Source: Prauserella endophytica (GTDB lineage: Bacteria; Actinomycetota; Actinomycetes; Mycobacteriales; Pseudonocardiaceae). Taken from it: a stretch of 64,000 nt of DNA. Each line of letters begins with the position of its first letter. The stretch's first letter is position 1. Location: contig NZ_SWMS01000012.1 in the NCBI RefSeq assembly GCF_005146945.1, positions 186,001 through 250,000 of the forward strand. The letters are read 5' to 3'. Below are positions 1-8,830 of the stretch, one piece after another. The notes beneath the pieces were generated by a model, which saw only the letters and a list, made by a program, of their open reading frames with translations, had not been told where the DNA came from and made no database searches. Both the position numbers and the translations under genes were made by a program.

Positions 1-1
1 G

Positions 2-766
2 CTCACAACGGTGTTCACCAAGATCGCGTCCGTGCTCGAACGGCGAAGGGGACGGCGAATGCAGGGTTCCGGGACCGTCGACGCGGCAGGTCACGTCGTG
101 CTCATCGGCTACACCCCCGGCCGCACCGAGCGCATCGCGGCCGAGCTGCTGGCCGATACCACGGCGAACAGGCTCGTGCTGTGCGCTTGGGACGACGTCG
201 GCGCGCACCCGATGGCCGACCAGCCCGTCGACTACGTGCGGGGCGACCTCACCGACGACGACGTGCTGCGCCGGGCCGGCGTGCACCGCGCCGCCGGGGT
301 GCTCGTGGACGCCCGCGACGACAACGAGGCGCTCGCGATCGCGCTCGCGGTCGACCACCTCACCCGCGAGGCGCACACCGTGGTGACGCTGCGGGACCTC
401 GCGCGCACGTCGCTGCTCGGCTACATCGGCGAGCGGATCCGCTGCATCCAGTGGCACACGCCCCGGATGATCACCGAGGAGCTGCAGTCGCCCGGCATCG
501 CGGAGGTGTACGCGGAGCTGATGACCCACGGCGGCGCCAACACCTACTCGGTCACGATGCCCGAGGCGGCGGGCGCGGTGCGGGCGGGGCACCTCCGCAC
601 CGCGCTGGGCCGCCGTCACGGCGCGACGCTGCTCGCCGCCCGCACCGGAGGCCGGCTCCTGGTCAACCCCGGCTGGGACGACGAGCTGACACCGGGCGCG
701 GTGCTGTACTACGTCGGCTCGCGACGGCTGACATCCGAGGAGGTCGCGGGCGCGTTGCGTGCCTAG
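2..766 (+). CDS. Potassium-channel-like TrkA-N (RCK) protein, 3' part
   Basis: Cytosolic regulatory part of what is probably a K+ channel or related ion channel. The frame is open from the first bases of the window, so the 5' end, including any membrane pore, lies outside; the GTG at 11 is not a convincing start. About 20 residues of basic linker (ERRRGRR) lead into a TrkA-N/Rossmann fold, HVVLIGYTPGRTER, followed by the alternating strand/helix pattern of RCK domains (VDYVRGDLTDDDVL, then GVLVDARDDNEAL). The last 80 residues look like a second small regulatory domain ending in a beta-rich TPGAVLYYVGS. The nucleotide loop reads GYTPGRT rather than canonical GxGxxG, as in single-RCK channel homologues, so NAD binding is uncertain. 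It converges on the acyl-CoA synthetase gene across a 209-bp gap. Confidence 0.7.
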   Translation, partial: LTTVFTKIASVLERRRGRRMQGSGTVDAAGHVVLIGYTPGRTERIAAELLADTTANRLVLCAWDDVGAHPMADQPVDYVRGDLTDDDVLRRAGVHRAAGVLVDARDDNEALAIALAVDHLTREAHTVVTLRDLARTSLLGYIGERIRCIQWHTPRMITEELQSPGIAEVYAELMTHGGANTYSVTMPEAAGAVRAGHLRTALGRRHGATLLAARTGGRLLVNPGWDDELTPGAVLYYVGSRRLTSEEVAGALRA

Positions 767-815
767 GAGCGCTGAACAACCGTTGCCCTGCGCGACGCCC
801 AGACGGCGCCTCGCC

Positions 816-868
816 GCGTTGCCGGAAATCCCGAGCACGACCCGATAGAGGGCTTCCCTCCGCCTTGC
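816..868. repeat. Dispersed intergenic repeat, copy A
   Basis: The 209-bp gap between two convergent genes has no credible gene. Positions 816-868, beginning GCGTTGCCGGAAATCCCGAG and ending TCCGCCTTGC, match 35699-35747 with few differences. That second copy also lies between convergent genes (XPB helicase and SGNH lipase). Downstream, a TGTCCCGCAAGGAC direct repeat occurs twice, near 890 and 920. Function unknown; possibly a REP-like or terminator-associated element. Confidence 0.6.
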
Positions 869-975
869 TGGGCTCGGGTGCCCGGTGTCCCGCAAGGACC
901 TCGGGTGGCGAGTGTCCCGCAAGGACACCGCCGCCTGATCGCCGCTCGCTACGGGCGGGGCTGTTCAGCACACTC

Positions 976-2634
976 CTAGGCGTGCTTCAGCCGCGCGACG
1001 TCCTCGAGTCCCAGCAGTTCCACGGACTTTGCGCGCATCTCGACCTTGCGGACCTTGCCGGTGACCGTCATCGGGAACTCCTCGACGACGTGGACGTAGC
1101 GCGGGATCTTGTAGTGCGCGAGCTTGCCTGCGCAGAACTCGCGCAGGCTCTCGGCGGTCAGCGCCTCGGCGCCCTCCCGCATCCGGACCCACGCCATCAG
1201 CTCCTCGCCGTACTTGGCGTCGGGCACGCCGATCACCTGCGCGTCGATGATGTCCGGGTGCGTGTAGAGGAACTCCTCGATCTCCCTCGGGTAGATGTTC
1301 TCGCCACCGCGGATCACCATGTCCTTGATGCGACCGGTGATGTTCACGTAGCCCTCGTCGTCCATCACCGCGAGGTCGCCGGTGTGCATCCAGCGTGCCG
1401 CGTCGATCGCCTCGGCCGTCTTGTCCGGCTGCTCCCAGTACCCGAGCATCACCGAGTACCCGCGCGTGCACAGCTCGCCCGGCTCCCCGCGCGGCGCGGT
1501 GAGGCCCGTCTCCGGGTCGACGATCTTGACCTCGAGGTGCGGGCCGACCCGGCCGACCGTCGAGACGCGGCGCTCGATCGAGTCGTCCGCGCGCGTCTGC
1601 GTGGACACCGGCGAGGTCTCCGTCATGCCGTAGCAGATCGACACCTCCGCCATGCCCATCCGCTCGATGACCTGCTTCATCACCTCGACGGGGCACGGCG
1701 AGCCCGCCATGATGCCGGTGCGCAGCGACGAGAGGTCGAACGACTCGAACGACGGATCGGACAGCTCGGCGATGAACATCGTCGGCACGCCGTACAACGA
1801 CGTGCAGCGCTCCGCCTGCACGGCCTCCAGCGTGGCCTTCGGCTCGAAGGACGGCGCCGGGATCACCATGCACGCGCCGTGGCTCGTGGCCGCGAGGTTG
1901 CCCATCACCATGCCGAAGCAGTGGTAGAAGGGCACCGGGATGCAGATGCGGTCGGCTTCGGTGTAGCCGCACAGCTCGCCGACGAAGAAGCCGTTGTTGA
2001 GGATGTTGTGGTGGCTGAGCGTCGCGCCCTTAGGGAAGCCCGTGGTGCCCGACGTGTACTGGATGTTGATGGGGTCGTCGGCGCTGAGCGTGGCCTGCAC
2101 CTCAGCGAGCCGCGCGCGGTCGGCCTGCCGCCCGGTGTCCAGCAGCGCCGTCCAGTCGCCGCTGCCGAGCAGGATGACGTCGGTCAACGCCTCGCAGCGC
2201 GGTCGGACCTCGGCGATCATGCCGGCGTAGTCGGAGGTCTTGAACTTCTCCGCGGCCACCAGCATGCGGATGCCCGCCTGGTTGAGCACGTACTCCAGTT
2301 CGTGCGAGCGGTACGCGGGGTTGATGTTCACGAGAATCGCGCCGATCTTCGCCGTCGCGTACTGCGTGAAGGTCCACTCGGCACAGTTCGGCGCCCAGAT
2401 GCCCACCCGGTCGCCCTTGCCGATCCCCTTCTCCAGCAGGCCGAGCGCGAGCGCGTCGACCTCGGCGGCCAGTTCGCGGTAGGTCCACCGCTGCCCCTTC
2501 GGCCGGTCGACGAGTGCGTCGCGGTCGCCGAAGCTCTGGACGGTGCGGTCGAGGTTGTCGCCGATCGTGTCGCCGAGCAAGGGGACGTCGGAGACACCGG
2601 ATGAGTAACTGGGAACTGCGGGCGCGTGCGGCAT
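976..2634 (-). CDS. AMP-binding fatty acyl-CoA synthetase (FadD-like)
   Basis: ANL-superfamily ligase that adenylates a carboxylic acid with ATP and transfers it to CoA; a medium- or long-chain fatty acid is the likely substrate. It has 552 residues, the usual family length. The AMP-binding P-loop [18 protein letters not shown] lies near residue 190. YGMTETSP (A5 motif), [23 protein letters not shown] (given here as [12 protein letters not shown] and ITGRIKDM; A7/A8 hinge) and [14 protein letters not shown] follow. The catalytic lysine is expected in [10 protein letters not shown] near the C terminus. The start is the ATG at 2634, preceded by GGAGGAGG. It is transcribed alone, divergent from the PhzF pair with about 115 bp between. 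Substrate chain length cannot be told from sequence. Confidence 0.92.
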   Translation of the reverse strand: MPHAPAVPSYSSGVSDVPLLGDTIGDNLDRTVQSFGDRDALVDRPKGQRWTYRELAAEVDALALGLLEKGIGKGDRVGIWAPNCAEWTFTQYATAKIGAILVNINPAYRSHELEYVLNQAGIRMLVAAEKFKTSDYAGMIAEVRPRCEALTDVILLGSGDWTALLDTGRQADRARLAEVQATLSADDPINIQYTSGTTGFPKGATLSHHNILNNGFFVGELCGYTEADRICIPVPFYHCFGMVMGNLAATSHGACMVIPAPSFEPKATLEAVQAERCTSLYGVPTMFIAELSDPSFESFDLSSLRTGIMAGSPCPVEVMKQVIERMGMAEVSICYGMTETSPVSTQTRADDSIERRVSTVGRVGPHLEVKIVDPETGLTAPRGEPGELCTRGYSVMLGYWEQPDKTAEAIDAARWMHTGDLAVMDDEGYVNITGRIKDMVIRGGENIYPREIEEFLYTHPDIIDAQVIGVPDAKYGEELMAWVRMREGAEALTAESLREFCAGKLAHYKIPRYVHVVEEFPMTVTGKVRKVEMRAKSVELLGLEDVARLKHA

Positions 2635-2738
2635 GATGCCCCTCCTCCACGTCGGCTATGACGGCTCGGTCGAAGTCTAGGAACGCCAGGTGGAACCGGC
2701 CATCTGCAAATGGAGGGGATCGCGCCACCCGATCGACC

Positions 2739-2750
2739 TATTGTCGGCGT
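2739..2750 (+). promoter_or_regulatory. Putative -10 box of a leaderless PhzF transcript
   Basis: TATTGT at 2739-2744 lies 6 nt before the ATG at 2751, and no Shine-Dalgarno sequence precedes that ATG. This is the layout of leaderless transcripts common in actinobacteria. It supports 2751 rather than a start further upstream. Confidence 0.45.
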
Positions 2751-3512
2751 ATGCGCCTGTACCTCGTCGATGCCTTCACCGACCGGCCCTTCTCGGGCAA
2801 CCCCGCCGGCGTCGTGCTGCTGGACGAGCCCGCCGACGCGGGCTGGATGCAGCACGTCGCCGCCGAGTTGAAGCACTCGGAGACCGCGTTCGTGGTGACG
2901 GAGGAGGAGGAACCGAAGCCGCTGCGCTGGTTCACGCCCACCACGGAGGTCGACCTGTGCGGGCACGCGACGCTCGCCACGGCGCACGTCCTCGGCGGCG
3001 AGCAGGTGTTTCGCACCCGCTCCGGTGAGCTGCGCTGCACGGCGGCGGATGGCCGCGTTTCGATGGAGTTTCCCGCCGATCCGCCGAAACCGGCCGAGGT
3101 GGACGTGTCGGCGGGACTGCCAGGGCTCACGCCCGAGCACGTCGCCAGGGGTGTGTCGGATGTGCTCGTGGTGGTCGGAGACGCCGCACTGGTGCGCGGC
3201 GCCGAGCCCGACCTCGGCGCGCTCGCGGAGGTGGACGCGCGCTGCGTCATCCTCAGCGCGCCCGGCGACCGGCCAGGCATCGACTTCGTCAGCCGGGTGT
3301 TCGGCCCCGCGGTCGGCGTGCCGGAGGACCCGGTGACGGGCTCCGCGCACTGCACGCTCGCTCCCTACTGGACGGAGCGGCTGGGCCGCACGGAGCTGGT
3401 GGGCGAGCAGGCGTCGGCACGGGGCGGCACCGTGCACACGGCTCTGCTGGGTGAGCGGGTCCGGCTCTCGGGCTCCGCCGTCACCGTCGCCGAGGGCGAG
3501 CTGCTGGTCTGA
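2751..3512 (+). CDS. PhzF-family isomerase/epimerase, first tandem copy
   Basis: PhzF/DapF-fold protein of 253 residues. The family includes the phenazine isomerase PhzF and many enzymes of unknown substrate such as E. coli YddE. The start ATG opens the typical MRLYLVDAFTDRPFSGNPAG. The residue matching the PhzF catalytic glutamate is present in HSETAFVV (about residue 44), as are CGHATLATAH and the second-lobe motif EDPVTGSAHCTLAPYW. The next gene starts inside this stop codon (TGATG), so the two are translationally coupled. The proteins are close paralogues that align end to end. No phenazine genes lie nearby, so the substrate is unknown. Confidence 0.88.
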   Translation: MRLYLVDAFTDRPFSGNPAGVVLLDEPADAGWMQHVAAELKHSETAFVVTEEEEPKPLRWFTPTTEVDLCGHATLATAHVLGGEQVFRTRSGELRCTAADGRVSMEFPADPPKPAEVDVSAGLPGLTPEHVARGVSDVLVVVGDAALVRGAEPDLGALAEVDARCVILSAPGDRPGIDFVSRVFGPAVGVPEDPVTGSAHCTLAPYWTERLGRTELVGEQASARGGTVHTALLGERVRLSGSAVTVAEGELLV

Positions 3513-4273
3513 TGCGTCTCTACGTCGTCGACGCGTTCACCGACCGGGCCTTCGCGGGCAACCCGGCCGGGGTGGTGCTGCTGGACGAACCGGTCGACGC
3601 CGAGTGGATGCGGCACGTGGCCGCGGAACTGCGGCACGCCGACACGGCGTTTGTCGTGCTCGGCGAGGAGCCGGAACCGCTGCGCTGGTTCACCCCGCTC
3701 GCCGAGGTGAACCTCTGCGGGCACGCGACGCTCGCCACCACGCACGTGCTCGGAGGGTCGCACGTCTTCACCACCCGCGTGGGCGAGCTGCGGTGCGAGT
3801 CGCGCGACGGCTGGGTGCACCTCGACCTGCCCGCCGACGTGCCGGTGCCCGCGAGTGACGACGTCTCGGCACTGCTGCCGGGCGTCGGGATCGAGGACGT
3901 CACCCGCACCTCCGACGACATTCTCGTGCGGGCGGCCACGGCCGGGCAGGTGCGGGCCGTCGAGCCGGACCTCGCGGGGCTGGCCGTGCTCGAAGTGCCG
4001 TGTGGGGTGACGGTGACCGCGCCGGGCGACCGGCCTGGGCTCGACTTCGTGAGCCGGGTGTTCGCGCCCAAGGTCGGCATCCCCGAGGACCCGGTCACCG
4101 GTTCGGCACACTGCGCCCTGGCGCCGTACTGGGCGGAGCGACTGGGCCGCACCGAGCTGGTGGGCGAGCAGGCGTCCCCTCGCGGCGGCATGGTCCGCAT
4201 GCGCCTGCGTGGTGACCGCGTACACCTGTCGGGGCAGGCGGTGACGGTCTTCGCGGGGTCACTGAACTGCTGA
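3512..4273 (+). CDS. PhzF-family isomerase, second tandem copy with altered catalytic residue
   Basis: Same 253-residue PhzF fold as its upstream neighbour and probably a tandem duplicate: MRLYVVDAFTDRAFAGNPAG at the start, LCGHATLATTH and EDPVTGSAHCALAPYW further on. The position of the conserved catalytic glutamate differs: the motif reads HADTAFVV where the first copy has HSETAFVV, replacing Glu by Asp. The ATG overlaps the preceding TGA by one base, so both proteins are probably made in similar amounts. PhzF-fold enzymes dimerise, and a heteromer with the upstream copy is possible but is inference. The gene ends 35 bp before the YccF gene. Confidence 0.88.
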   Translation: MRLYVVDAFTDRAFAGNPAGVVLLDEPVDAEWMRHVAAELRHADTAFVVLGEEPEPLRWFTPLAEVNLCGHATLATTHVLGGSHVFTTRVGELRCESRDGWVHLDLPADVPVPASDDVSALLPGVGIEDVTRTSDDILVRAATAGQVRAVEPDLAGLAVLEVPCGVTVTAPGDRPGLDFVSRVFAPKVGIPEDPVTGSAHCALAPYWAERLGRTELVGEQASPRGGMVRMRLRGDRVHLSGQAVTVFAGSLNC

Positions 4274-4308
4274 GCCGCCGCGACCGGCAAACCGGGCACA
4301 ATGGGCTC

Positions 4309-4686
4309 ATGAGCTTGTTGCTGAACGTGATCTGGCTGGTGCTCGCGGGTTTCTGGATGGCCGTCGGTTACGTCGTCGCCGGGATCATCTGCTGCATCCT
4401 GATCATCACGATCCCGTTCGGGCTCGCCTCGTTCCGCATCGCGAACTACGCGCTCTGGCCGTTCGGCCGCACGCTCACCGACCGCCGCGACGCGGGGGCG
4501 TTCTCCCTTCTCGGCAACATCATCTGGATCGTCTTCGCCGGCTGGTGGCTCGCGCTCGGCCACCTGGTCACCGGCATCCTGCTGTGCATCACGATCATCG
4601 GCATCCCGCTGGGCATCGGAAACCTCAAGATGATCCCGGTGTCACTGGTGCCGCTGGGCCGCGAGATCGTTCCCGTGCGCGACTGA
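4309..4686 (+). CDS. YccF-family inner membrane protein
   Basis: Small integral membrane protein of 125 residues made of two homologous halves. Each has a hydrophobic segment (LLLNVIWLVLAGFWMAVGYV, then LLGNIIWIVFAGWWLALGHL) followed by a second helix with the I-T-I-x-G/F-I-P-x-G signature (ITIPFGLASF; IIGIPLGIGN) and a Pro-Phe/Leu-Gly-Arg turn. Biochemical function is unknown across the family. The M. tuberculosis counterpart, as I recall the map, is Rv0870c beside moaA2, matching the position here near moaA. Its 3' end overlaps the convergent HxlR gene by 45 bp. Confidence 0.88.
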   Translation: MSLLLNVIWLVLAGFWMAVGYVVAGIICCILIITIPFGLASFRIANYALWPFGRTLTDRRDAGAFSLLGNIIWIVFAGWWLALGHLVTGILLCITIIGIPLGIGNLKMIPVSLVPLGREIVPVRD

Positions 4687-5070
4687 CGCCGGCTCCGCCC
4701 TGGCCGCGTCGTAGGCTGCCCTCGCGCCGAGCACCTCGGGCATGCTCGACTCCACGAGCATGATCAGGTCCACGAGCTTCTCGGCGGTCCGCCTGCCCAG
4801 TGGCGTGAGGCTGTACTCCACCCTCGGCGGGATGCTCGGCTGAGCGTCGCGGTGCACGAAGCCGTCGCGCTCGAGCGCCTGCAACGTCTGGGCCAGCATC
4901 TTCTCGCTCACGCCGTCGACACGGCGGCGCAGCGCGTTGAACCGGAACGACCCTTCATGCAGCGCGGCGAGCGCGAGGATTCCCCACCTGCCGGCCACGT
5001 GTTCGACGACACTGCGCGACTCGCACGCGCGCGCGAACACGTCCGGCAGCAGCCGATCCACGTCCTCCAT
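4642..5070 (-). CDS. HxlR-family winged-helix regulator (QorR/YtfH-like)
   Basis: DNA-binding repressor of the HxlR/MarR-like family, 142 residues. The core is VAGRWGILALAALHEGSFRF, the recognition region LRRRVDGVSEKMLAQTL and the wing VHRDAQPSIPPRVEYSLT followed by PLGRR. A single N-terminal cysteine (ARACESRS, about residue 16) sits where redox- or quinone-sensing HxlR proteins carry their sensing thiol. It is divergent from an NmrA-type oxidoreductase gene, the arrangement of ytfH/ytfG in E. coli and qorR/qorB in Corynebacterium; it therefore probably represses that gene and itself in response to quinones or other electrophiles. The last 45 bases overlap the YccF gene tail to tail. Confidence 0.87.
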   Translation of the reverse strand: MEDVDRLLPDVFARACESRSVVEHVAGRWGILALAALHEGSFRFNALRRRVDGVSEKMLAQTLQALERDGFVHRDAQPSIPPRVEYSLTPLGRRTAEKLVDLIMLVESSMPEVLGARAAYDAARAEPASVAHGNDLAAQRHQ

Positions 5071-5084
5071 GTCACAAAGATAGC

Positions 5085-5118
5085 ACTAACTCCTGGGTTG
5101 CACTTTCCAGAAGTTAGT
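5085..5118. promoter_or_regulatory. Inverted repeat, probable HxlR operator
   Basis: ACTAACTCC at 5085-5093 and GAAGTTAGT at 5110-5118 form an inverted repeat with one mismatch, centred between the divergent HxlR and oxidoreductase genes. HxlR repressors usually bind such sites in the shared promoter. Spacing and position fit, but binding is inferred. Confidence 0.55.
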
Positions 5119-5165
5119 ACACACTCGTAGGTGAGCATTCAACTACCCGCGAGGAGTGAACCCAC

Positions 5166-6008
5166 GTGATCGTCGTGACCGGTGCGAACGGGCACCTTGG
5201 CCGCCTGGTGATCGAGGCACTGAAGCAGACCGTCCCCGCCGACCGGATCGTCGCCGCGGCGCGCCGTCCGGAGAAGGCGGCCGACCTCGGCGTCGAGGTG
5301 CGCGAGGCCGACTACGACCGGCCGGACACCCTCAAGACGGCGTTCGACGGCGCCGAGAAGGTGCTGCTGATCTCGGGCAGCGAGGTCGGCAAGCGCGTGC
5401 CGCAGCACACCGCCGTGGTCGAGGCCGCCGAGCAGGCGGGGGTCTCACTGCTGGCCTACACGAGCGCGCCCAAGGCCGACACGAGCCCGCTGATCCTCGC
5501 GCCGGAGCACAAGGCGACGGAGGAGGTCATCCGCGACTCGGGCCTGCCGTACGCGATCCTGCGCAACAACTGGTACATCGAGAACTACGAGCAGAGCATC
5601 CGCCAGGCCGCCGAGACCGGCGCCTACGTCGGCAGCGCCGGCGAGGGCAGGGTCGCGGGCGCGACGAGGGCCGACTACGCGGCGGGCGCCGCAGCCGTGC
5701 TCGCGGGCGAGGGCCACGAGAACAAGGTGTACGAGTTCTCCGGCGACACGGCGTTCAGCTACGCCGACATCGCGGCCGCGGTCGCCGAGGCGACCGGCAA
5801 GGACGTCACCTACCAGGACCTGAGCCCCGAGGACCACAGGGCGGCGCTGCTCGCCGCCGGCCTGCCCGAGGAGACGGCCGGGTTCCTCGTCGCGCTCGAC
5901 GGCAACACCCGCGACGGCCTGCTCTCCGAGGCCACGGGCGAGCTCGCGCGCCTCATCGGCCGCCCCACCACACCCCTGCGTGACGCGGTGGCGAAGCTGC
6001 TCGCGTGA
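5166..6008 (+). CDS. NmrA-type NAD(P)H quinone oxidoreductase (QorB/YtfG-like)
   Basis: Atypical short-chain dehydrogenase, 280 residues. The N-terminal Rossmann signature is MIVVTGANGHLGRLVIEAL. A dinucleotide-binding pattern with RRPEKAADLGVEVREADYD follows, and YTSAPKADTSPLILAPEHKA holds the region that carries substrate contacts in QOR2. NNWYIENYEQ near residue 135 is typical of the NmrA/QOR2 subgroup. The start is GTG at 5166, with GAGGAG 8 nt upstream. QOR2 enzymes reduce quinones with NADPH. The divergent HxlR gene supports a quinone- or electrophile-response role. Substrate is inferred from family and context. Confidence 0.87.
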   Translation: MIVVTGANGHLGRLVIEALKQTVPADRIVAAARRPEKAADLGVEVREADYDRPDTLKTAFDGAEKVLLISGSEVGKRVPQHTAVVEAAEQAGVSLLAYTSAPKADTSPLILAPEHKATEEVIRDSGLPYAILRNNWYIENYEQSIRQAAETGAYVGSAGEGRVAGATRADYAAGAAAVLAGEGHENKVYEFSGDTAFSYADIAAAVAEATGKDVTYQDLSPEDHRAALLAAGLPEETAGFLVALDGNTRDGLLSEATGELARLIGRPTTPLRDAVAKLLA

Positions 6009-6031
6009 CACGCCGCCGACCGCGGTGCCCA

Positions 6032-6090
6032 ACTGCAGTGAAGGCCACCTTCACTGCGTTCAACGCAGGCATGGTGGCCTTCACTGCAGT
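6032..6090. terminator. Perfect 18-bp inverted repeat between convergent genes
   Basis: ACTGCAGTGAAGGCCACC (6032-6049) and its exact reverse complement (6073-6090) surround a 23-nt centre. The left half also folds on itself, because AGTGAAGG is followed by CCTTCACT. The element fills the gap between the oxidoreductase and the metallophosphatase, touching the latter's stop codon. A bidirectional terminator is likely, without a clear U-tract. The sequence may be a repeat family in these genomes. Confidence 0.65.
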
Positions 6091-6893
6091 CAGTCCTGCG
6101 GTTCCCAGGGGAGCTTCACGACCAGGCACGGCCCGCCCACGAAGAGGCCGCCGTCGATGCCGAGCGCCTTGCCGCCCGCGTAGAGGAACGGCGCCTCGAT
6201 CTGGGCCGGATGGATGCCGAGCTGGTCGGCGATGACACTGTGGCCGTGCACGATCCGCTCGCCGCCGAGCTGGTCGAGCAGGGTCTCGGCCGCCTGCTGC
6301 CCGTGCGGGCCGCGGAAGGCGTACCGGGTGGTCATGCGGCGCCAGACGTCCCACCACTGCGCGAGATCGTCACCGGCGAGCACCTCGCGGACCGCGTCGT
6401 TGATCTCCTCGGTGGTGTCGCCCCACTCCAGGTACTCCAGCGTGTCGGAGTGCAGCAGCAGGTGGTCGGCCGTGTTCGCGGCGACAGGGCGCTCGCTCAG
6501 CCAGCTCACGAGCTCGGGGGTGAGGTCGTCCTGGTCGGCGAGCTGCCCGCCGTTGATCTCCCAGCTGCGGGCGAAGCTGCGCGGACCGAAGTCGGACGGC
6601 ACGGCCGTGTCGCCGAAGTGGTACATGCCGAGCAGCAGGATCTCGTGGTTGCCGAGCAGCGTCTCCACGGAGCCACCCGCCTGCTCTGCCTGCTCCTGCA
6701 GCTTCTTCACCAGCTCGATCGCGGCGACCCCGTCAGGTCCCCGGTCCACGAAGTCGCCGAGGAACCACAGGTGGGCCTCACCGCCCGCCCAGTCGTCGGA
6801 GTCGTCGACCAGCTCGTGTTCCCGCAGGGCGTCCGCGAGCTCGTCGCGGTAGCCGTGGACATCGCCGACGACGAACGTGGGATGGTCCGTCAC
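6090..6893 (-). CDS. PPP-type metallophosphoesterase (Ser/Thr phosphatase-like)
   Basis: Calcineurin-like phosphohydrolase of 267 residues with the metal-binding motifs in order: GDVHGYRDEL (residue 10), GDFVDRGPDG (about 48) and GNHEILLLGMYHF (about 80), with a late VHGHSV supplying another ligand. The spacing matches the PPP/ApaH-like protein phosphatase group, so a phosphoprotein or dinucleotide polyphosphate substrate is possible. It starts at GTG 6893 and is the last gene of a minus-strand run beginning with the mod genes (37 bp after the HAD gene). It ends at the 6032-6090 hairpin. The functional link to molybdate uptake is unclear. Confidence 0.85.
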   Translation of the reverse strand: MTDHPTFVVGDVHGYRDELADALREHELVDDSDDWAGGEAHLWFLGDFVDRGPDGVAAIELVKKLQEQAEQAGGSVETLLGNHEILLLGMYHFGDTAVPSDFGPRSFARSWEINGGQLADQDDLTPELVSWLSERPVAANTADHLLLHSDTLEYLEWGDTTEEINDAVREVLAGDDLAQWWDVWRRMTTRYAFRGPHGQQAAETLLDQLGGERIVHGHSVIADQLGIHPAQIEAPFLYAGGKALGIDGGLFVGGPCLVVKLPWEPQD

Positions 6894-6930
6894 CTTTCCG
6901 ACGATAAGGCCTGGCCGCCGGGCCGGAAGA

Positions 6931-7725
6931 TCAGGCCGCCCCGAACGGGTCCTTCGTGCGTCCCACGAGGTCGGCGATCGAGTCCACCACGAGCGTCGGC
7001 CGGAACGGGTAACGCTCGGCCGTCTCCCGCGTGGAGATGCCGGACAGCACGAGAATCGTCTGCAGTCCCGCCTCGATCCCGGAGTGCACGTCGGTGTCCA
7101 TGCGGTCGCCGATCATCAGGGTGTGCTCGGAATGCGCGCCGAGCGCACGCAGCGCCGAGCGCATCATGAGCGGGTTGGGCTTGCCGACGTAATAAGGAGA
7201 CTTGCCGGTGGCCCGCTCGATCAGCGCCGCGATCGAGCCGGTCGCGGGCAGGATCCCCTCGCGGCTGGGTCCCGTCGGGTCCGGGTTCGTCGCGATGAAC
7301 CGGGCGCCGCGCTCGATCAGGCGGATCGCCCTCGTGATCGCGGTGAAGCTGTACGTGCGCGTCTCGCCGAGCACGACGTAGTCAGGGTCGCTGTCGGTGA
7401 GCACGTAGCCCACCTCGTGCAGCGCCGTGGTGAGCCCGGCCTCGCCGATCACGTACGCCGAGCCGTTCGGGCGCTGGGCCTGCAGGAACTTCGCCGTGGC
7501 GAGCGCGGAGGTCCAGATCGCCTCCTCCGGCACGTCCAGTCCCGTGCGCAGCAGCCGCGCACGCAGGTCACGCGGCGTGTAGATGGAGTTGTTGGTCAGT
7601 ACGAGAAACGCGGCGTCGCCCGCGCGCAGCTCGGCGAGGAACTCGTCGGCGCCCGGCACGAGGTGCTCCTCGTGCACCAGCACACCGTCCATGTCGGTCA
7701 GGTAGCTCCACCGCTGATCGCTCAT
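6931..7725 (-). CDS. HAD-IIA family phosphatase (NagD-like)
   Basis: Haloacid-dehalogenase phosphatase, 264 residues. Motif I appears as [13 protein letters not shown] with the nucleophilic Asp, motif II as LVLTNNS, the C2-type cap in the middle, the motif III lysine near GKPNPLMM, and motif IV as [18 protein letters not shown]. That order is typical of the NagD/p-nitrophenyl phosphatase subgroup, which dephosphorylates small metabolites. Motif I reads DMDG rather than the usual DxDGT/V, within family variation. The gene begins 10 bp after the modC stop on the same strand, so it is probably co-transcribed. Substrate unknown. Confidence 0.88.
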   Translation of the reverse strand: MSDQRWSYLTDMDGVLVHEEHLVPGADEFLAELRAGDAAFLVLTNNSIYTPRDLRARLLRTGLDVPEEAIWTSALATAKFLQAQRPNGSAYVIGEAGLTTALHEVGYVLTDSDPDYVVLGETRTYSFTAITRAIRLIERGARFIATNPDPTGPSREGILPATGSIAALIERATGKSPYYVGKPNPLMMRSALRALGAHSEHTLMIGDRMDTDVHSGIEAGLQTILVLSGISTRETAERYPFRPTLVVDSIADLVGRTKDPFGAA

Positions 7726-7735
7726 GGCCCTAAGC

Positions 7736-8830
7736 CTATTTGCCGAACGCGGGATGGATCGCCACCGCGGTCGCCTTCACCGCGAGCCGGATCGGCGTGC
7801 CGGGTTCGAGCGCCAGCTCGGCGACCGCCGCCGGGGTCACGTCGGCGGACAGGCCCTCGGCCCAGCCGTCCCCGTCGACCGTGCGCAGCCGCACCACCGG
7901 ACCGTGCGGCTCGAGCGTGCCCACCGCCGCGGCGACGGTGTTGCGCGGGCTGCCCGCCGGGGTGTCCTCGGCCGGGTACACCGCCACCGATCCGGGAGCG
8001 AACACGGCGACCGCGGGCTCCCCCGCCACCACGTCGGGCGAGGGGATGCCGCTGATCAGCCCGCCGTCGGCCGTGCGAACGCCCTGTCCCTCCGCCGTTC
8101 CTGCGACCAGGTTGAGCCCGGCGATCCGCGCGGTGAACGGCGTCCTCGGCGCGGACAGCACCTCCCGCGTCGCCCCGCGTTCCACGACGCGTCCACCGTC
8201 GAGCACCACGACGTGGTCGGCCAGCGCGAGCGCGTCGAGCGGATCGTGGGTCACCAGCACCGTCGACCTGCGGTTGCCCGGCGAGCGCAGCACCCTGCGC
8301 AGCAGGCCCCGGATGGCGGGCGCAGCGTCCACGTCCAGCGCGGCGAGCGGCTCGTCGAGCAGCAGCAGGTCCGGTTCCCCGGCCAGCGCGCGGGCGACGG
8401 CGACCCGCTGTGCCTGCCCACCGGACAGCTGAGCGGGCTTGCGGTCGGCCAGCTCGGCGGCATCCACTTCGGACAGCCAACGACGCGCGGCGGCCCGCGA
8501 CTCCGCGCGGGAGGCGCCCCGCGAGCGGGGCGCGAAGGCCACGTTGTCCACGACGGACAGATGCGGGAACAGCAGCGCGTCCTGCGCGAGCAGGCCGACA
8601 CCCCGGTCGTGCGGCTGTACCTGCAGGCGTGGGCTGCGCGTCAGCGTCCGCTCCCCCAGCGTCACCACGCCGTCGTCGGGCACGAGCAGTCCCGCGAGGC
8701 ACCCGAGCAGCGTCGACTTTCCCGAACCGTTGGGCCCGAGCACCGCGAGCACCGTGCCCTCGGGGACGTCGACGGTCACGGACAGCGAGAAGGAACCCCT
8801 GCTCAGTTCGAGCTCGGCACGCAGCGTCAT
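7736..8830 (-). CDS. modC: Molybdate ABC transporter ATP-binding protein
   Basis: ATPase subunit of the ModABC molybdate importer, 364 residues. Walker A is GPNGSGKST (about residue 33), the signature motif [17 protein letters not shown], Walker [13 protein letters not shown], and the H-loop VTHDPLDAL. The C-terminal 120 residues hold a TOBE/MOP-like domain ([20 protein letters not shown] and onward to [14 protein letters not shown]), as in ModC proteins that bind molybdate oxyanion. The ATG overlaps the modB stop by 4 bp (ATGA). Molybdate is preferred over sulfate or tungstate because of the adjacent MOP-domain regulator and moa genes. Confidence 0.92.
   Translation of the reverse strand: MTLRAELELSRGSFSLSVTVDVPEGTVLAVLGPNGSGKSTLLGCLAGLLVPDDGVVTLGERTLTRSPRLQVQPHDRGVGLLAQDALLFPHLSVVDNVAFAPRSRGASRAESRAAARRWLSEVDAAELADRKPAQLSGGQAQRVAVARALAGEPDLLLLDEPLAALDVDAAPAIRGLLRRVLRSPGNRRSTVLVTHDPLDALALADHVVVLDGGRVVERGATREVLSAPRTPFTARIAGLNLVAGTAEGQGVRTADGGLISGIPSPDVVAGEPAVAVFAPGSVAVYPAEDTPAGSPRNTVAAAVGTLEPHGPVVRLRTVDGDGWAEGLSADVTPAAVAELALEPGTPIRLAVKATAVAIHPAFGK

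Noticed and set aside
181-2604. Very long plus-strand frame opposite the acyl-CoA synthetase and channel genes
   Set aside because: Arg/Ala/Gly-rich translation typical of a shadow frame in high-GC DNA; no domain, and it runs antisense to a clear ligase gene.
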